A stretch of 29,458 nucleotides of DNA, from positions 1 through 29,458 of IMG/VR virus record IMGVR_UViG_3300025687_000215; one strand, written 5' to 3'. Shown here in pieces: positions 11,953-19,155 of the stretch (the first letter of the stretch is position 1; each line of letters opens with the position of its first letter). A program made the translations under genes and the position numbers. The notes beneath the pieces are model-generated. The model was not told the DNA's origin. It ran no database searches and worked only from the letters and a program-made list of their open reading frames with translations. Origin of the DNA: a virus.

Positions 11953-13501
11953 ACTATCGATCAGAGAAGTCATGGCTCGAGAGGCTAAGGCACAGGCTCG
12001 AAAGGATGAATGGCGCACAATCTATGAAGATTGTTATGAATTTGCCCTGCCCCAGCGCAATCTTTACAATGGATATTATGAAGGCAAAACTCCCGGCAAG
12101 GGGAAGATGCAAAGAGTTTTTGATAGCACTGCAATGGCTTCCACTAAGAGATTTGCCAATCGTTTGCAATCTGGGTTGTTCCCCCCCAACCGCAAATGGT
12201 GTCGTCTCGAACCCGGTTCTGCTGTTCCTCCACGGGATCGGGAACGAGCGCAACAGATCTTGGATGCTTATGTTGATATAATGTTTGACCAATTGCGCCA
12301 GACCAGCTTTGATCTAGCGATGGGTGAGTTTCTCTTAGATCTTTGTGTTGGCACAGCTGTAATGATGGTAATGCCCGGTGATGAAGTTACGCCTGTTAGA
12401 TTTTTGGCTGTGCCTCAGTATTTGGTTGCCATTGAAGAGGGCGCATATGGCATTGTCGATAATGTTTATCGAAAGCTGCGCATCAAAGCAGAGTCAATTA
12501 CCAGAGAGTTTTCAGACGTTCAGTTGACGCCAGAGTTAGAGGATGCAATTGATCGACGCGGATCTGAAGAGTTAGATCTCTTTGATGCAATTATCTTCGA
12601 TCAGGAAACTGGCCGGTATCATTATCACGTTGTTTGGCCAGCCAAGTCACAAGAAATTGTTTATCGTGAAATGCCATCCAGCCCATTTATTGTTGCCCGG
12701 TTCAGCAAAACCGCTGGTGAAATTTATGGTCGTGGTCCTTTGGTTGATGCGATCGCTGATATTAAAACGCTTAACAAAACGCTCGAGCTTGTTTTGAAGA
12801 ATGCAAGTCTTGCAATATCCGGCGTATATCTTGCGGCAGATGATGGTGTTCTTAATCCACAGAACATTAAAATACAGCCCGGATCAATCATCCCCGTAGC
12901 AAGAAATGGTGGGCCACAAGGCGCATCTTTGGCCCCATTGCCCAAAGCCGGAGATTTTAACACAAGTCAAATCATTATTCAGGATCTAAGAGTAAACATC
13001 AAAAAGATCCTAATGGATGATACATTGCCGCCGGACACAATGTCGGCTCGATCTGCAACGGAAATAGCGCAACGCCAACGTGAACTGGCAACAAACCTTG
13101 GATCTGCTTTCGGTCGTTTGATGACTGAAATTATGAACCCACTTGTTTCCAGGATCTTGTTTGTCCTAGATCGCCAGGGCTTGATTGATATGCCATTGAA
13201 AGTCAATGGCGTCCAAGTTAAAGTTGCTCCGATATCGCCGTTGGCGGAAGCGCCAAAGATGGAGGAAGTTAATCAACTTCTAAGCTTTATGCAGATCGCC
13301 AATGCAATGGGACCAATGGGTCAATCTTTCCTTAACATCGAGGAAAGTATATCATTTATTGCCGAGAAAATGGGTATTGATCAACGGGTACTAAATACCC
13401 CAGAGGAACAACAGGCTATGATGCAACAAATGCAACAAGCTATGATGCAAGAACAGCAACCTATGCCAACTGACCAAACAATAGCAGAGGTAATGCAATG
13501 A
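11945..13501 (+). CDS. Head-tail connector / portal protein (podovirus type)
   Basis: 518 residues, like T7 gp8 (536). ATG 11945 was chosen over ATG 11936 because AAGGA is well spaced for it and it overlaps the preceding stop. The N-terminus EWRTIYEDCYEFALPQRNLYN, RVFDSTAMASTKRFANRLQSGLFPPNRKW and the middle SARSATEIAQRQRELATNLG are typical of the 'head to tail connecting' portal family. As a dodecamer it forms the DNA entry channel and nucleates the prohead. The C-terminus is a Q/M-rich tail (MMQQMQQAMMQEQQ), usual for these proteins. Confidence 0.93.
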   Translation: MPKLSIREVMAREAKAQARKDEWRTIYEDCYEFALPQRNLYNGYYEGKTPGKGKMQRVFDSTAMASTKRFANRLQSGLFPPNRKWCRLEPGSAVPPRDRERAQQILDAYVDIMFDQLRQTSFDLAMGEFLLDLCVGTAVMMVMPGDEVTPVRFLAVPQYLVAIEEGAYGIVDNVYRKLRIKAESITREFSDVQLTPELEDAIDRRGSEELDLFDAIIFDQETGRYHYHVVWPAKSQEIVYREMPSSPFIVARFSKTAGEIYGRGPLVDAIADIKTLNKTLELVLKNASLAISGVYLAADDGVLNPQNIKIQPGSIIPVARNGGPQGASLAPLPKAGDFNTSQIIIQDLRVNIKKILMDDTLPPDTMSARSATEIAQRQRELATNLGSAFGRLMTEIMNPLVSRILFVLDRQGLIDMPLKVNGVQVKVAPISPLAEAPKMEEVNQLLSFMQIANAMGPMGQSFLNIEESISFIAEKMGIDQRVLNTPEEQQAMMQQMQQAMMQEQQPMPTDQTIAEVMQ

Positions 13502-13755
13502 GTTCTCCAGACGGTTGGGAAGGTATAAGCCAAGCGTTTGTTGAGCCGCCAAAAGCGGACGACCTTGATATTCTTTATGGAAGGGTCTTTAAATCTGAGG
13601 AAGGTCAAAAGGTGTTACATCACCTACGACAGATAACTATTGAACAACCTTCTTGGTATCCAGGTGAAGATGCAAGTCATGGTTTTGTTAGAACCGGTAT
13701 GGCTGAATTGGTACGCCTGATTGAAAAGCGGGTTGATAGGAGTAACAATGTCTGA
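13498..13755 (+). CDS. Bbp19-like small phage protein
   Basis: 85 residues. The core ILYGRVFKSEEGQKVLHHL, with PSWYPGEDASHGFVRTGMAELVRLIE, fits the Bbp19-like domain often found between the connector and the scaffold in short-tailed phages. It overlaps the portal stop by four bases (ATGA). The role is not established; an assembly function is likely. Confidence 0.75.
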   Translation: MSSPDGWEGISQAFVEPPKADDLDILYGRVFKSEEGQKVLHHLRQITIEQPSWYPGEDASHGFVRTGMAELVRLIEKRVDRSNNV

Positions 13756-14512
13756 ACAAGCTGAAGTAATCGAAACATCTGAAGATGCGCCCCTGGTTAA
13801 TTTTCAAAAGCCAGAGGAACAACATCAAGAACAAGAACAGCCATTTCAATTACGGCCAGAAGAAAATGAAGAAGTTGAAATTGACAATGAGCCTATCGAG
13901 CGTCCTGATTTTTATCCAGAAAAGTTTTGGGATGATGATGGACCTGATGTTGAAAAGTTGGCAAAAAGTTATGCTGAACTTGAAAAGGCATTTAAGCAAG
14001 GCAAACACAAAGCGCCAGATGGTGATTATGAAATTAAAAATCTGGTGGATAATGGCCTCGACCCGGAGGATCCGACCTTCCAGGTATATAATGATTGGGC
14101 GCAAAAATACGGTATATCGCAACAAGCCTTTGAAGAGTTGGCCGGTGATATTCTTGGGGCATCAATGGAAGCGGCTGAATTTGCTGACTATGATCGTAAG
14201 CAAGAAATGGATAAGCTCGGTGAGCGCGGTCAAGAAAAAATTGCATATCTCGAGCGACACATAACTAAAGCAGCACTAACTAATTCAGAGCGTGAAGCTT
14301 TAGCATATAGTCTTAATAATGCTGACGCTATCAATGCAATGACCAAGTTTATTCAGGGTTATACGAATGAAGGCATACCGACAACGCCGGTTGTGGATAG
14401 CCCGGAAATGACTAGAGAAGATCTTGCTCAAGCAATTTCAGATCCTCGATGGCAGACAGACGCAGTCTGGCGAACAAAGATTGAAAAACAATGGGCGGCA
14501 GCAAATAGCTAG
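13748..14512 (+). CDS. Capsid assembly scaffolding protein
   Basis: 254 residues from ATG 13748 (TAGGAG upstream), rather than an in-frame start at 13721. The protein is very acidic and mostly helical, with an E/Q-rich N-terminus (PEEQHQEQEQPF) and the motif RPDFYPEKFWDDDGPDVEKLAKSYAELEK near 46-75, a hallmark of T7 gp9-like scaffolds. The C-terminus (EDLAQAISDPRWQTDAVWRTKIEKQW) is the conserved end that binds the coat protein. It lies directly before the capsid gene, as expected. Its first bases overlap the Bbp19-like gene. Confidence 0.9.
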   Translation: MSEQAEVIETSEDAPLVNFQKPEEQHQEQEQPFQLRPEENEEVEIDNEPIERPDFYPEKFWDDDGPDVEKLAKSYAELEKAFKQGKHKAPDGDYEIKNLVDNGLDPEDPTFQVYNDWAQKYGISQQAFEELAGDILGASMEAAEFADYDRKQEMDKLGERGQEKIAYLERHITKAALTNSEREALAYSLNNADAINAMTKFIQGYTNEGIPTTPVVDSPEMTREDLAQAISDPRWQTDAVWRTKIEKQWAAANS

Positions 14513-14518
14513 ATTTTG

Positions 14519-14547
14519 TTGCAATCACCACATTTTGCGTGTATAGG
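14519..14547 (+). promoter_or_regulatory. Candidate promoter for the capsid gene
   Basis: TTGCAA (14519-14524), 17-base spacer, TATAGG (14542-14547), directly after the scaffold gene. It would start transcription near 14554, giving a leader of about 135 bases. Boxes are only about four of six each. Confidence 0.4.
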
Positions 14548-14549
14548 CA

Positions 14550-14688
14550 GATTAAGGGCTAACCGTTGCGCGGCCCCTTGATGCGGTAAACCGCTGGATG
14601 GCGCGACCATTTTCGCGCAAGCGACTGCCCGAATTACATCGGCTAACAGTAAGCGTTTTGAGTTGAAACCTAATAGGAGGCTTCTGCT
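14550..14688 (+). promoter_or_regulatory. Structured leader upstream of the capsid gene
   Basis: No gene is seen in the 176-base gap 14513-14688. Four local stems lie in a row: AAGGG/CCCTT (about 14554-14579), GCGGT-AA-ACCGC (14583-14594), GCGCGA-N6-TCGCGC (14601-14618), and a bulged GCCCGA/TCGGC stem flanked by ACTG/CAGT (about 14625-14653). A strong GGAGG lies eight bases before the capsid ATG. This is the only long gap in the virion operon and could raise capsid expression by stabilising or processing the mRNA. Confidence 0.45.
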
Positions 14689-15522
14689 ATGGCGCAGAGT
14701 ATTACTAATGCCTTTGTAACGCTTTTCGATGAGGAAGTTAAACAGGCATACCAAGGCGAAGCATTGCTTCGCGGCACAATGCGGACACGCACAGGTGTCC
14801 AGGGTAACACAGTAAAGTTCCCAAAAATCGGTAAAGGTGTTGCAACAGTTCGTGTTCCACAAACTGACGTAACTCCATTGAACGTAACCTATAGCCAGGT
14901 TACTGCCACAATGTCTGATTATATCGCAGCTGAATATTCAGATATTTTCCATCAATCACACGTCAACTTTGATGAGCGCCGTGAATTGGTACAAGTTGTT
15001 TCAAAGGCGATTGCTCGTCGTATGGATCAGCTTTGCATCGATGCACTTGATGCGGCATCTTCGCCATCAACTGTTGCAACATCTGTTGGTGGTGCGGCTT
15101 CAAACATGAACATTGAAAAACTTCGTGCAGCTGCAAAAGCACTGAACGACAACAACGTTCCAGCGGAAGGCCGTCACCTGTTGATGCACTCATCACAACT
15201 TGACGCAATGCTAGGTGAAACTGAAATCACATCAAGTGATTTTGCTACCGTCAAAGCGTTGGTTCGTGGAGAAGTTACATCATTCATGGGCTTCAACATT
15301 ATCACAATGGGTGATCGTGATGAAGGCGGTGTTCCTAAGCCATCAACCCGCACATGCTTTGCTTGGCATCAAGATAGCATGGGTTATGCCGAAAGCATCT
15401 CTCAGAAGTCAGAAGTAAACTACATCCCAGAGAAAACATCGTTCCTTGTAAGTTCTATGTTCTCAGCGGGTGCGGTTGCAATTGACGATGAGGGCATCGT
15501 TAAAATCAGCTGTACTGAATAA
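14689..15522 (+). CDS. Major capsid protein
   Basis: 277 residues, shorter than T7 gp10A (345). Excellent ribosome site (GGAGG). It follows the scaffold and starts MAQSITNAFVTLFDEEVKQAYQ, with HQSHVNFDERRELVQVVSKAIARRMDQLCIDAL near 85-117 and FMGFNIITMGDR near 200-211, the pattern of coat proteins in marine short-tailed phages. An HK97 fold is expected for the family but cannot be seen from sequence. Position, composition and the strong leader identify it as the main shell protein. A 12-base gap separates it from the next gene. Confidence 0.88.
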   Translation: MAQSITNAFVTLFDEEVKQAYQGEALLRGTMRTRTGVQGNTVKFPKIGKGVATVRVPQTDVTPLNVTYSQVTATMSDYIAAEYSDIFHQSHVNFDERRELVQVVSKAIARRMDQLCIDALDAASSPSTVATSVGGAASNMNIEKLRAAAKALNDNNVPAEGRHLLMHSSQLDAMLGETEITSSDFATVKALVRGEVTSFMGFNIITMGDRDEGGVPKPSTRTCFAWHQDSMGYAESISQKSEVNYIPEKTSFLVSSMFSAGAVAIDDEGIVKISCTE

Positions 15523-15534
15523 GGAGACTGATAC

Positions 15535-15813
15535 ATGGCTTTTTCTAGCACTGGTTTTGGAACCGGGGGTCCATCTAAAAAAGGTAATGCCCCTTGCATC
15601 TATACATATCAAACCGCTGACACGATAGCGACTGTAAATACAGAGGGCTATTTCAATGATCTGTCAGATACTCTGGCGGTTGGCGATTTGATTTATGTTG
15701 TGTCATCTACTGGCGGCACTCGCGTAAGCACACTTACGCAAGTTCTGTCCAATACTGGCGGTGTTGTTGACGTTGCAGACGGTACGACACTGGCCGCAAC
15801 GGACGGTGACTAA
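15535..15813 (+). CDS. Small beta-rich head protein (possible decoration protein)
   Basis: 92 residues with AAGGAG upstream. It starts with a flexible Gly/Ser segment (MAFSSTGFGTGGPSKKGNAPC), then a compact beta-rich domain (TVNTEGYFNDLSDTLAVGDLIYVVS). Proteins of this form often follow the capsid gene in aquatic phages and are listed as head or decoration proteins. No direct evidence of capsid binding. A terminator follows at once, so capsid and this gene form a high-expression pair. Confidence 0.65.
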   Translation: MAFSSTGFGTGGPSKKGNAPCIYTYQTADTIATVNTEGYFNDLSDTLAVGDLIYVVSSTGGTRVSTLTQVLSNTGGVVDVADGTTLAATDGD

Positions 15814-15820
15814 AATAATG

Positions 15821-15845
15821 AGGGGCTGGGTAACTGGCCCCTTTA
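15821..15845 (+). terminator. Rho-independent terminator after the capsid pair
   Basis: GGGGC (15822-15826) pairs with GCCCC (15837-15841), extended by an A-T pair, with a 10-base loop and a short TTT. It lies in the 51-base gap before tail tubular A and probably only reduces read-through, giving less tail than capsid mRNA. Confidence 0.65.
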
Positions 15846-15864
15846 ATCACATTGGAGGATTATC

Positions 15865-16482
15865 ATGGCTGCTGGAGATACGGATCTATCTATTTGTTCG
15901 GATGCTTTAATTCTCTTAGGGGCTGCGCCTCTTTCGTCGTTTACAGAGGGAACGGATAGCGCCCAAGCATGTGATCGACTTTATCCTGATCTCAGAGATA
16001 CAATTCTTAGCACTTATCAATGGTCCTGGACTTTAAAAAAGTTGCAGTTGGCAAGGTTATCAACAAATCCTGTAAATGAGTGGAAATATGCGTATCAACT
16101 TCCCGGCGATATGCTTTCCGGTGTTTTAGCGGTTTTTGAAACAAGTGGTACGACAGAGCGTCCATTGCGATATGGATGGGAGATTTATGGAGATCAAATA
16201 TATACCAACCTTGAAACATTATACATTGATTATCAGGCAACTGTTTCTGAAAGTAAAATGCCATCATACTTTGTGAGATTGCTTCGTTTGGCTTTGGCGG
16301 CAGAGCTTGCAATAGTTATTACAGACCAAGCGGCGAAGGCAGATTTTTTTCATGCTTTAGCATTTGGATCCCCGGCTGAAAACGGTCGAGGTGGTGAAAT
16401 GCGCAAGGCAATGAATATTGACGGTCGTGGCCAATCAAGTCAGGTAATAGAGGATTACGCGCTTATACAGGCGAGGTACTGA
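15865..16482 (+). CDS. Tail tubular protein A (T7 gp11-like)
   Basis: 205 residues (T7 gp11 196). GGAGG ribosome site. The motifs DLSICSDALILLGAAPLSSF, CDRLYPDLRDTILSTYQWSWTLKK and the YQLPGDML segment are typical of the gp11 'gatekeeper' adaptor. It forms the ring between portal and nozzle. It ends in TGATG overlap with the nozzle gene. Confidence 0.92.
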   Translation: MAAGDTDLSICSDALILLGAAPLSSFTEGTDSAQACDRLYPDLRDTILSTYQWSWTLKKLQLARLSTNPVNEWKYAYQLPGDMLSGVLAVFETSGTTERPLRYGWEIYGDQIYTNLETLYIDYQATVSESKMPSYFVRLLRLALAAELAIVITDQAAKADFFHALAFGSPAENGRGGEMRKAMNIDGRGQSSQVIEDYALIQARY

Positions 16483-18680
16483 TGAGAATTACGCAGTTCC
16501 AAACTAACTTTTCTGTCGGAGAGTTGGATCCTTTACTCAGGGCTAGAACAGATCTTCAGCAATATCAGAACGCGCTTGAGGAAGCGACAAATGTACTTGT
16601 GCAACCACAAGGCGGAATTAAGCGCAGAGATGGACTAAAGTTTATCCATAACTTTGGATCTTCATTCACAGACTTTAAACTTATACCTTTTGAGTTCAGT
16701 GTGAATGATAGTTATATATTGGTAATTGTTTCTGGACGTATTTATGTTTTTAAAGATGGGACGCTTCAAACAAATATAAATGGTTCCGGTAATGATTATA
16801 TTACAGCATCGGCTATCACGGCTGCTATGCTGGACGAATTGCAATATACTCAAGCGGTAGATACTTTAATTCTTTGCCATGAAGATTTGCAAACTAAAAG
16901 ACTTGTAAGAAATACAGATACGTCTTGGACACTTGAGAATTTGCCCATCACTAATCTTCCAAAGTATGCCTATGCTTTTGATACGCATAGTCCTAATTTT
17001 GATATTACGCCCAGCGCAACATCTGGAAATATTACTGTTACAGCATCTAGTGTAACAACTGATACTGGTACGGCTCAAGCCGGTGGCAGCGATACAATTA
17101 CTTTAAAAGCGGCTAGTAGCTTTACATCTGATGATGATCCAAATGGAATGTTCATTACTTTAACATCTGGCGCTGGCTCTGGCCAAACTCGACACGTTGA
17201 AGATTATGTTGCATCTACAAAGGTTCTTACAGTTTATCCAGCATGGGATACTCAGCCCAATAACACTACTGGATATAAAGTTGAAGCATATGCTCCCGCA
17301 GCCGTTGGTGAATATCTTCAGGTTACAAGTACATTTGGCCGGGCGCGATATGTTGAATATGTAAGCGCCACACAAATGAAAGCATATGTGGAAGTTCCTT
17401 TCTTTGATACTAGCGCGGTTGTTGCTGGTAATTGGGAAAGTGAACATGGTTATGAAGATGTTTGGTCTAGCACTAGAGGATGGCCTCGATCTGCAACTTT
17501 CCATGAAGGTCGTTTATATTTTGGTGGATCAAAATCCAGACCCAATACAATATGGGGATCCCGTGTAATTGATTATTTCAACTTTGATCCTGGTACTGGA
17601 TTGGATGATGAAAGCGTTGAAGCAACGATCAACACAAATCAATTAAATAGTATTGTGAATGTTATATCTGGTGCAGATATGCGGATCTTCTCAACCGGAG
17701 GTGAGTTCGTTGTTGTTCAATCAGAAGATACACCAATAACCCCTAATAATTTCTTAATACGCCCACAAACTCGACTTGGATCAAAACCCGGTGTTCCTAT
17801 TGAAGATTTAAATGGCGCGTCAGTATTTGTGCAACGCCAAGGTAAATCCCTTAATGCGTTTCAATTTGGAAATACAACTTCATCATATCAGATCCAACAG
17901 ATCTCTGTTTTATCATCTCACTTAATTAAAAATCCCGTTGACCTAGCGGCACGTCGATCAACGTCAACTGATGAAGCAGATCGATTATTTGTTGTAAATG
18001 GTGATGATGGATCAATATCAGTGTATTCTATATTGGTCGGTCAGAACGTAATTGCGCCTAGTAAGTTCACAACGGACGGTGAATTTTTAGCTATAGCTGT
18101 AGAGATTGCGGATGTGTACGCTATTGTAAAGCGTACAGTAAATTCTGCGACTGTGTACTATCTTGAGAAATTTGATAATTCTTTGACGCTGGATAGTGCT
18201 AAGAGCGGCACAGCGGCATCGTCAGTGGCTATGTCGCACCTTGAGGGTAAAGAGGTCGAGATTGTGCGAGATGGTGTTGTGGAGCCTTCTCAGACGGTCG
18301 GAGCGTCTCCATATACTATAACATTTGAAACTGCGGCAACTTCAAGCTATCAGGTTGGTTTGAATTATACGGTCCAGGCAAAAACAATGCCAACTGAACC
18401 GGTGCTTGCTTCTGGTAGTGTTCAAGGCGTAAAGAAACGAATTGTTCAGGTTGATGCAATTGTTTCTGAAACAAAAGATCTGACAATCAATGGCAAACAA
18501 ATTTCGTTTAGAAACTTTGGTGAAAGTGTTCTGGATACTGCGGTCCAACCATTTACCGGTGTAAAAACAGCGCACGGGATACTTGGTTATAGTGCAACCG
18601 GGCAAATCACAATTGGTCAAACCGTTCCGCTCTCGATGACAGTCTTGGGCTTGGAATATAAATTAAGCGTGGGGTCTTGA
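16482..18680 (+). CDS. Tail tubular protein B / nozzle (T7 gp12-like)
   Basis: 732 residues (T7 gp12 794). The N-terminus, with FSVGELDPLLRARTDLQQYQ followed by LEEATNVLVQPQGGIKRRDGLKF, is the hallmark of podovirus nozzle and 'tail stabilisation' proteins. It is beta-rich, including IFSTGGEFVVV and SVFVQRQGKSLNAF. Six copies form the end of the short tail and anchor tail fibres. It overlaps tail tubular A by one base and is followed one base later by the next gene. Confidence 0.92.
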   Translation: MRITQFQTNFSVGELDPLLRARTDLQQYQNALEEATNVLVQPQGGIKRRDGLKFIHNFGSSFTDFKLIPFEFSVNDSYILVIVSGRIYVFKDGTLQTNINGSGNDYITASAITAAMLDELQYTQAVDTLILCHEDLQTKRLVRNTDTSWTLENLPITNLPKYAYAFDTHSPNFDITPSATSGNITVTASSVTTDTGTAQAGGSDTITLKAASSFTSDDDPNGMFITLTSGAGSGQTRHVEDYVASTKVLTVYPAWDTQPNNTTGYKVEAYAPAAVGEYLQVTSTFGRARYVEYVSATQMKAYVEVPFFDTSAVVAGNWESEHGYEDVWSSTRGWPRSATFHEGRLYFGGSKSRPNTIWGSRVIDYFNFDPGTGLDDESVEATINTNQLNSIVNVISGADMRIFSTGGEFVVVQSEDTPITPNNFLIRPQTRLGSKPGVPIEDLNGASVFVQRQGKSLNAFQFGNTTSSYQIQQISVLSSHLIKNPVDLAARRSTSTDEADRLFVVNGDDGSISVYSILVGQNVIAPSKFTTDGEFLAIAVEIADVYAIVKRTVNSATVYYLEKFDNSLTLDSAKSGTAASSVAMSHLEGKEVEIVRDGVVEPSQTVGASPYTITFETAATSSYQVGLNYTVQAKTMPTEPVLASGSVQGVKKRIVQVDAIVSETKDLTINGKQISFRNFGESVLDTAVQPFTGVKTAHGILGYSATGQITIGQTVPLSMTVLGLEYKLSVGS

Positions 18681-18681
18681 T

Positions 18682-19155
18682 ATGGCAGCATTAGCAGGGG
18701 CAGCAATGGGCGGCGGGATGTCAACGGGTTTGATGTTTGCGTCTACGGCAATGAGTGCAATGGGACAGATGCAAACCGGTCGCGCTAGAGAACAAGAATA
18801 TGATGCAAAAGCTGCGCAAGAAGAAATGCGGGGCCGGTCTGAAGCATTAGCATATAGACAACAAGGCGCTGACGTTCTTAGAAACTTAAATGAAAACCTG
18901 GCTGCAATTATTGCTAGGGCCGGAGCCGGAGGTGTTGACCCAACAAGCGGATCTGCTGCTGTGATGCAAGTATATGCAATGAGTGAAGGTTTGCGTGAGA
19001 AAAATATTGCAGCTGACAATGCTATTTTGGCAGAGGGTCAGGCCGCAACACAAGCATATCAATATAGATTAGCTGGTGATAACGCTCGTCGTGCTGCAAA
19101 TATGCAAGCATTTGGAACGATTACCACAGGCTTATTCCGCATGGGGAGCTTATAA
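18682..19155 (+). CDS. Internal virion protein (small, gp14-like)
   Basis: 157 residues. The N-terminal Ala/Gly/Met-rich hydrophobic segment (MAALAGAAMGGGMSTGLMF) precedes a helical body (REQEYDAKAAQEEMRGRSEA, then GGVDPTSGSAAVMQVYAMSE). This plan is shared with T7 gp14-type internal proteins, which eject first and form a channel in the outer membrane. The GxDPxSGS pattern is common in such proteins from many podoviruses. Confidence 0.8.
   Translation: MAALAGAAMGGGMSTGLMFASTAMSAMGQMQTGRAREQEYDAKAAQEEMRGRSEALAYRQQGADVLRNLNENLAAIIARAGAGGVDPTSGSAAVMQVYAMSEGLREKNIAADNAILAEGQAATQAYQYRLAGDNARRAANMQAFGTITTGLFRMGSL

Noticed and set aside
13785-14264. 159-residue frame inside the scaffold gene
   Set aside because: Low-quality K/M/W-rich composition, another frame of a strongly supported gene and no ribosome site.
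14550-14660. tRNA-like or other known RNA gene in the capsid leader
   Set aside because: The stems do not form a cloverleaf and no T-loop or anticodon arm with normal spacing could be placed.
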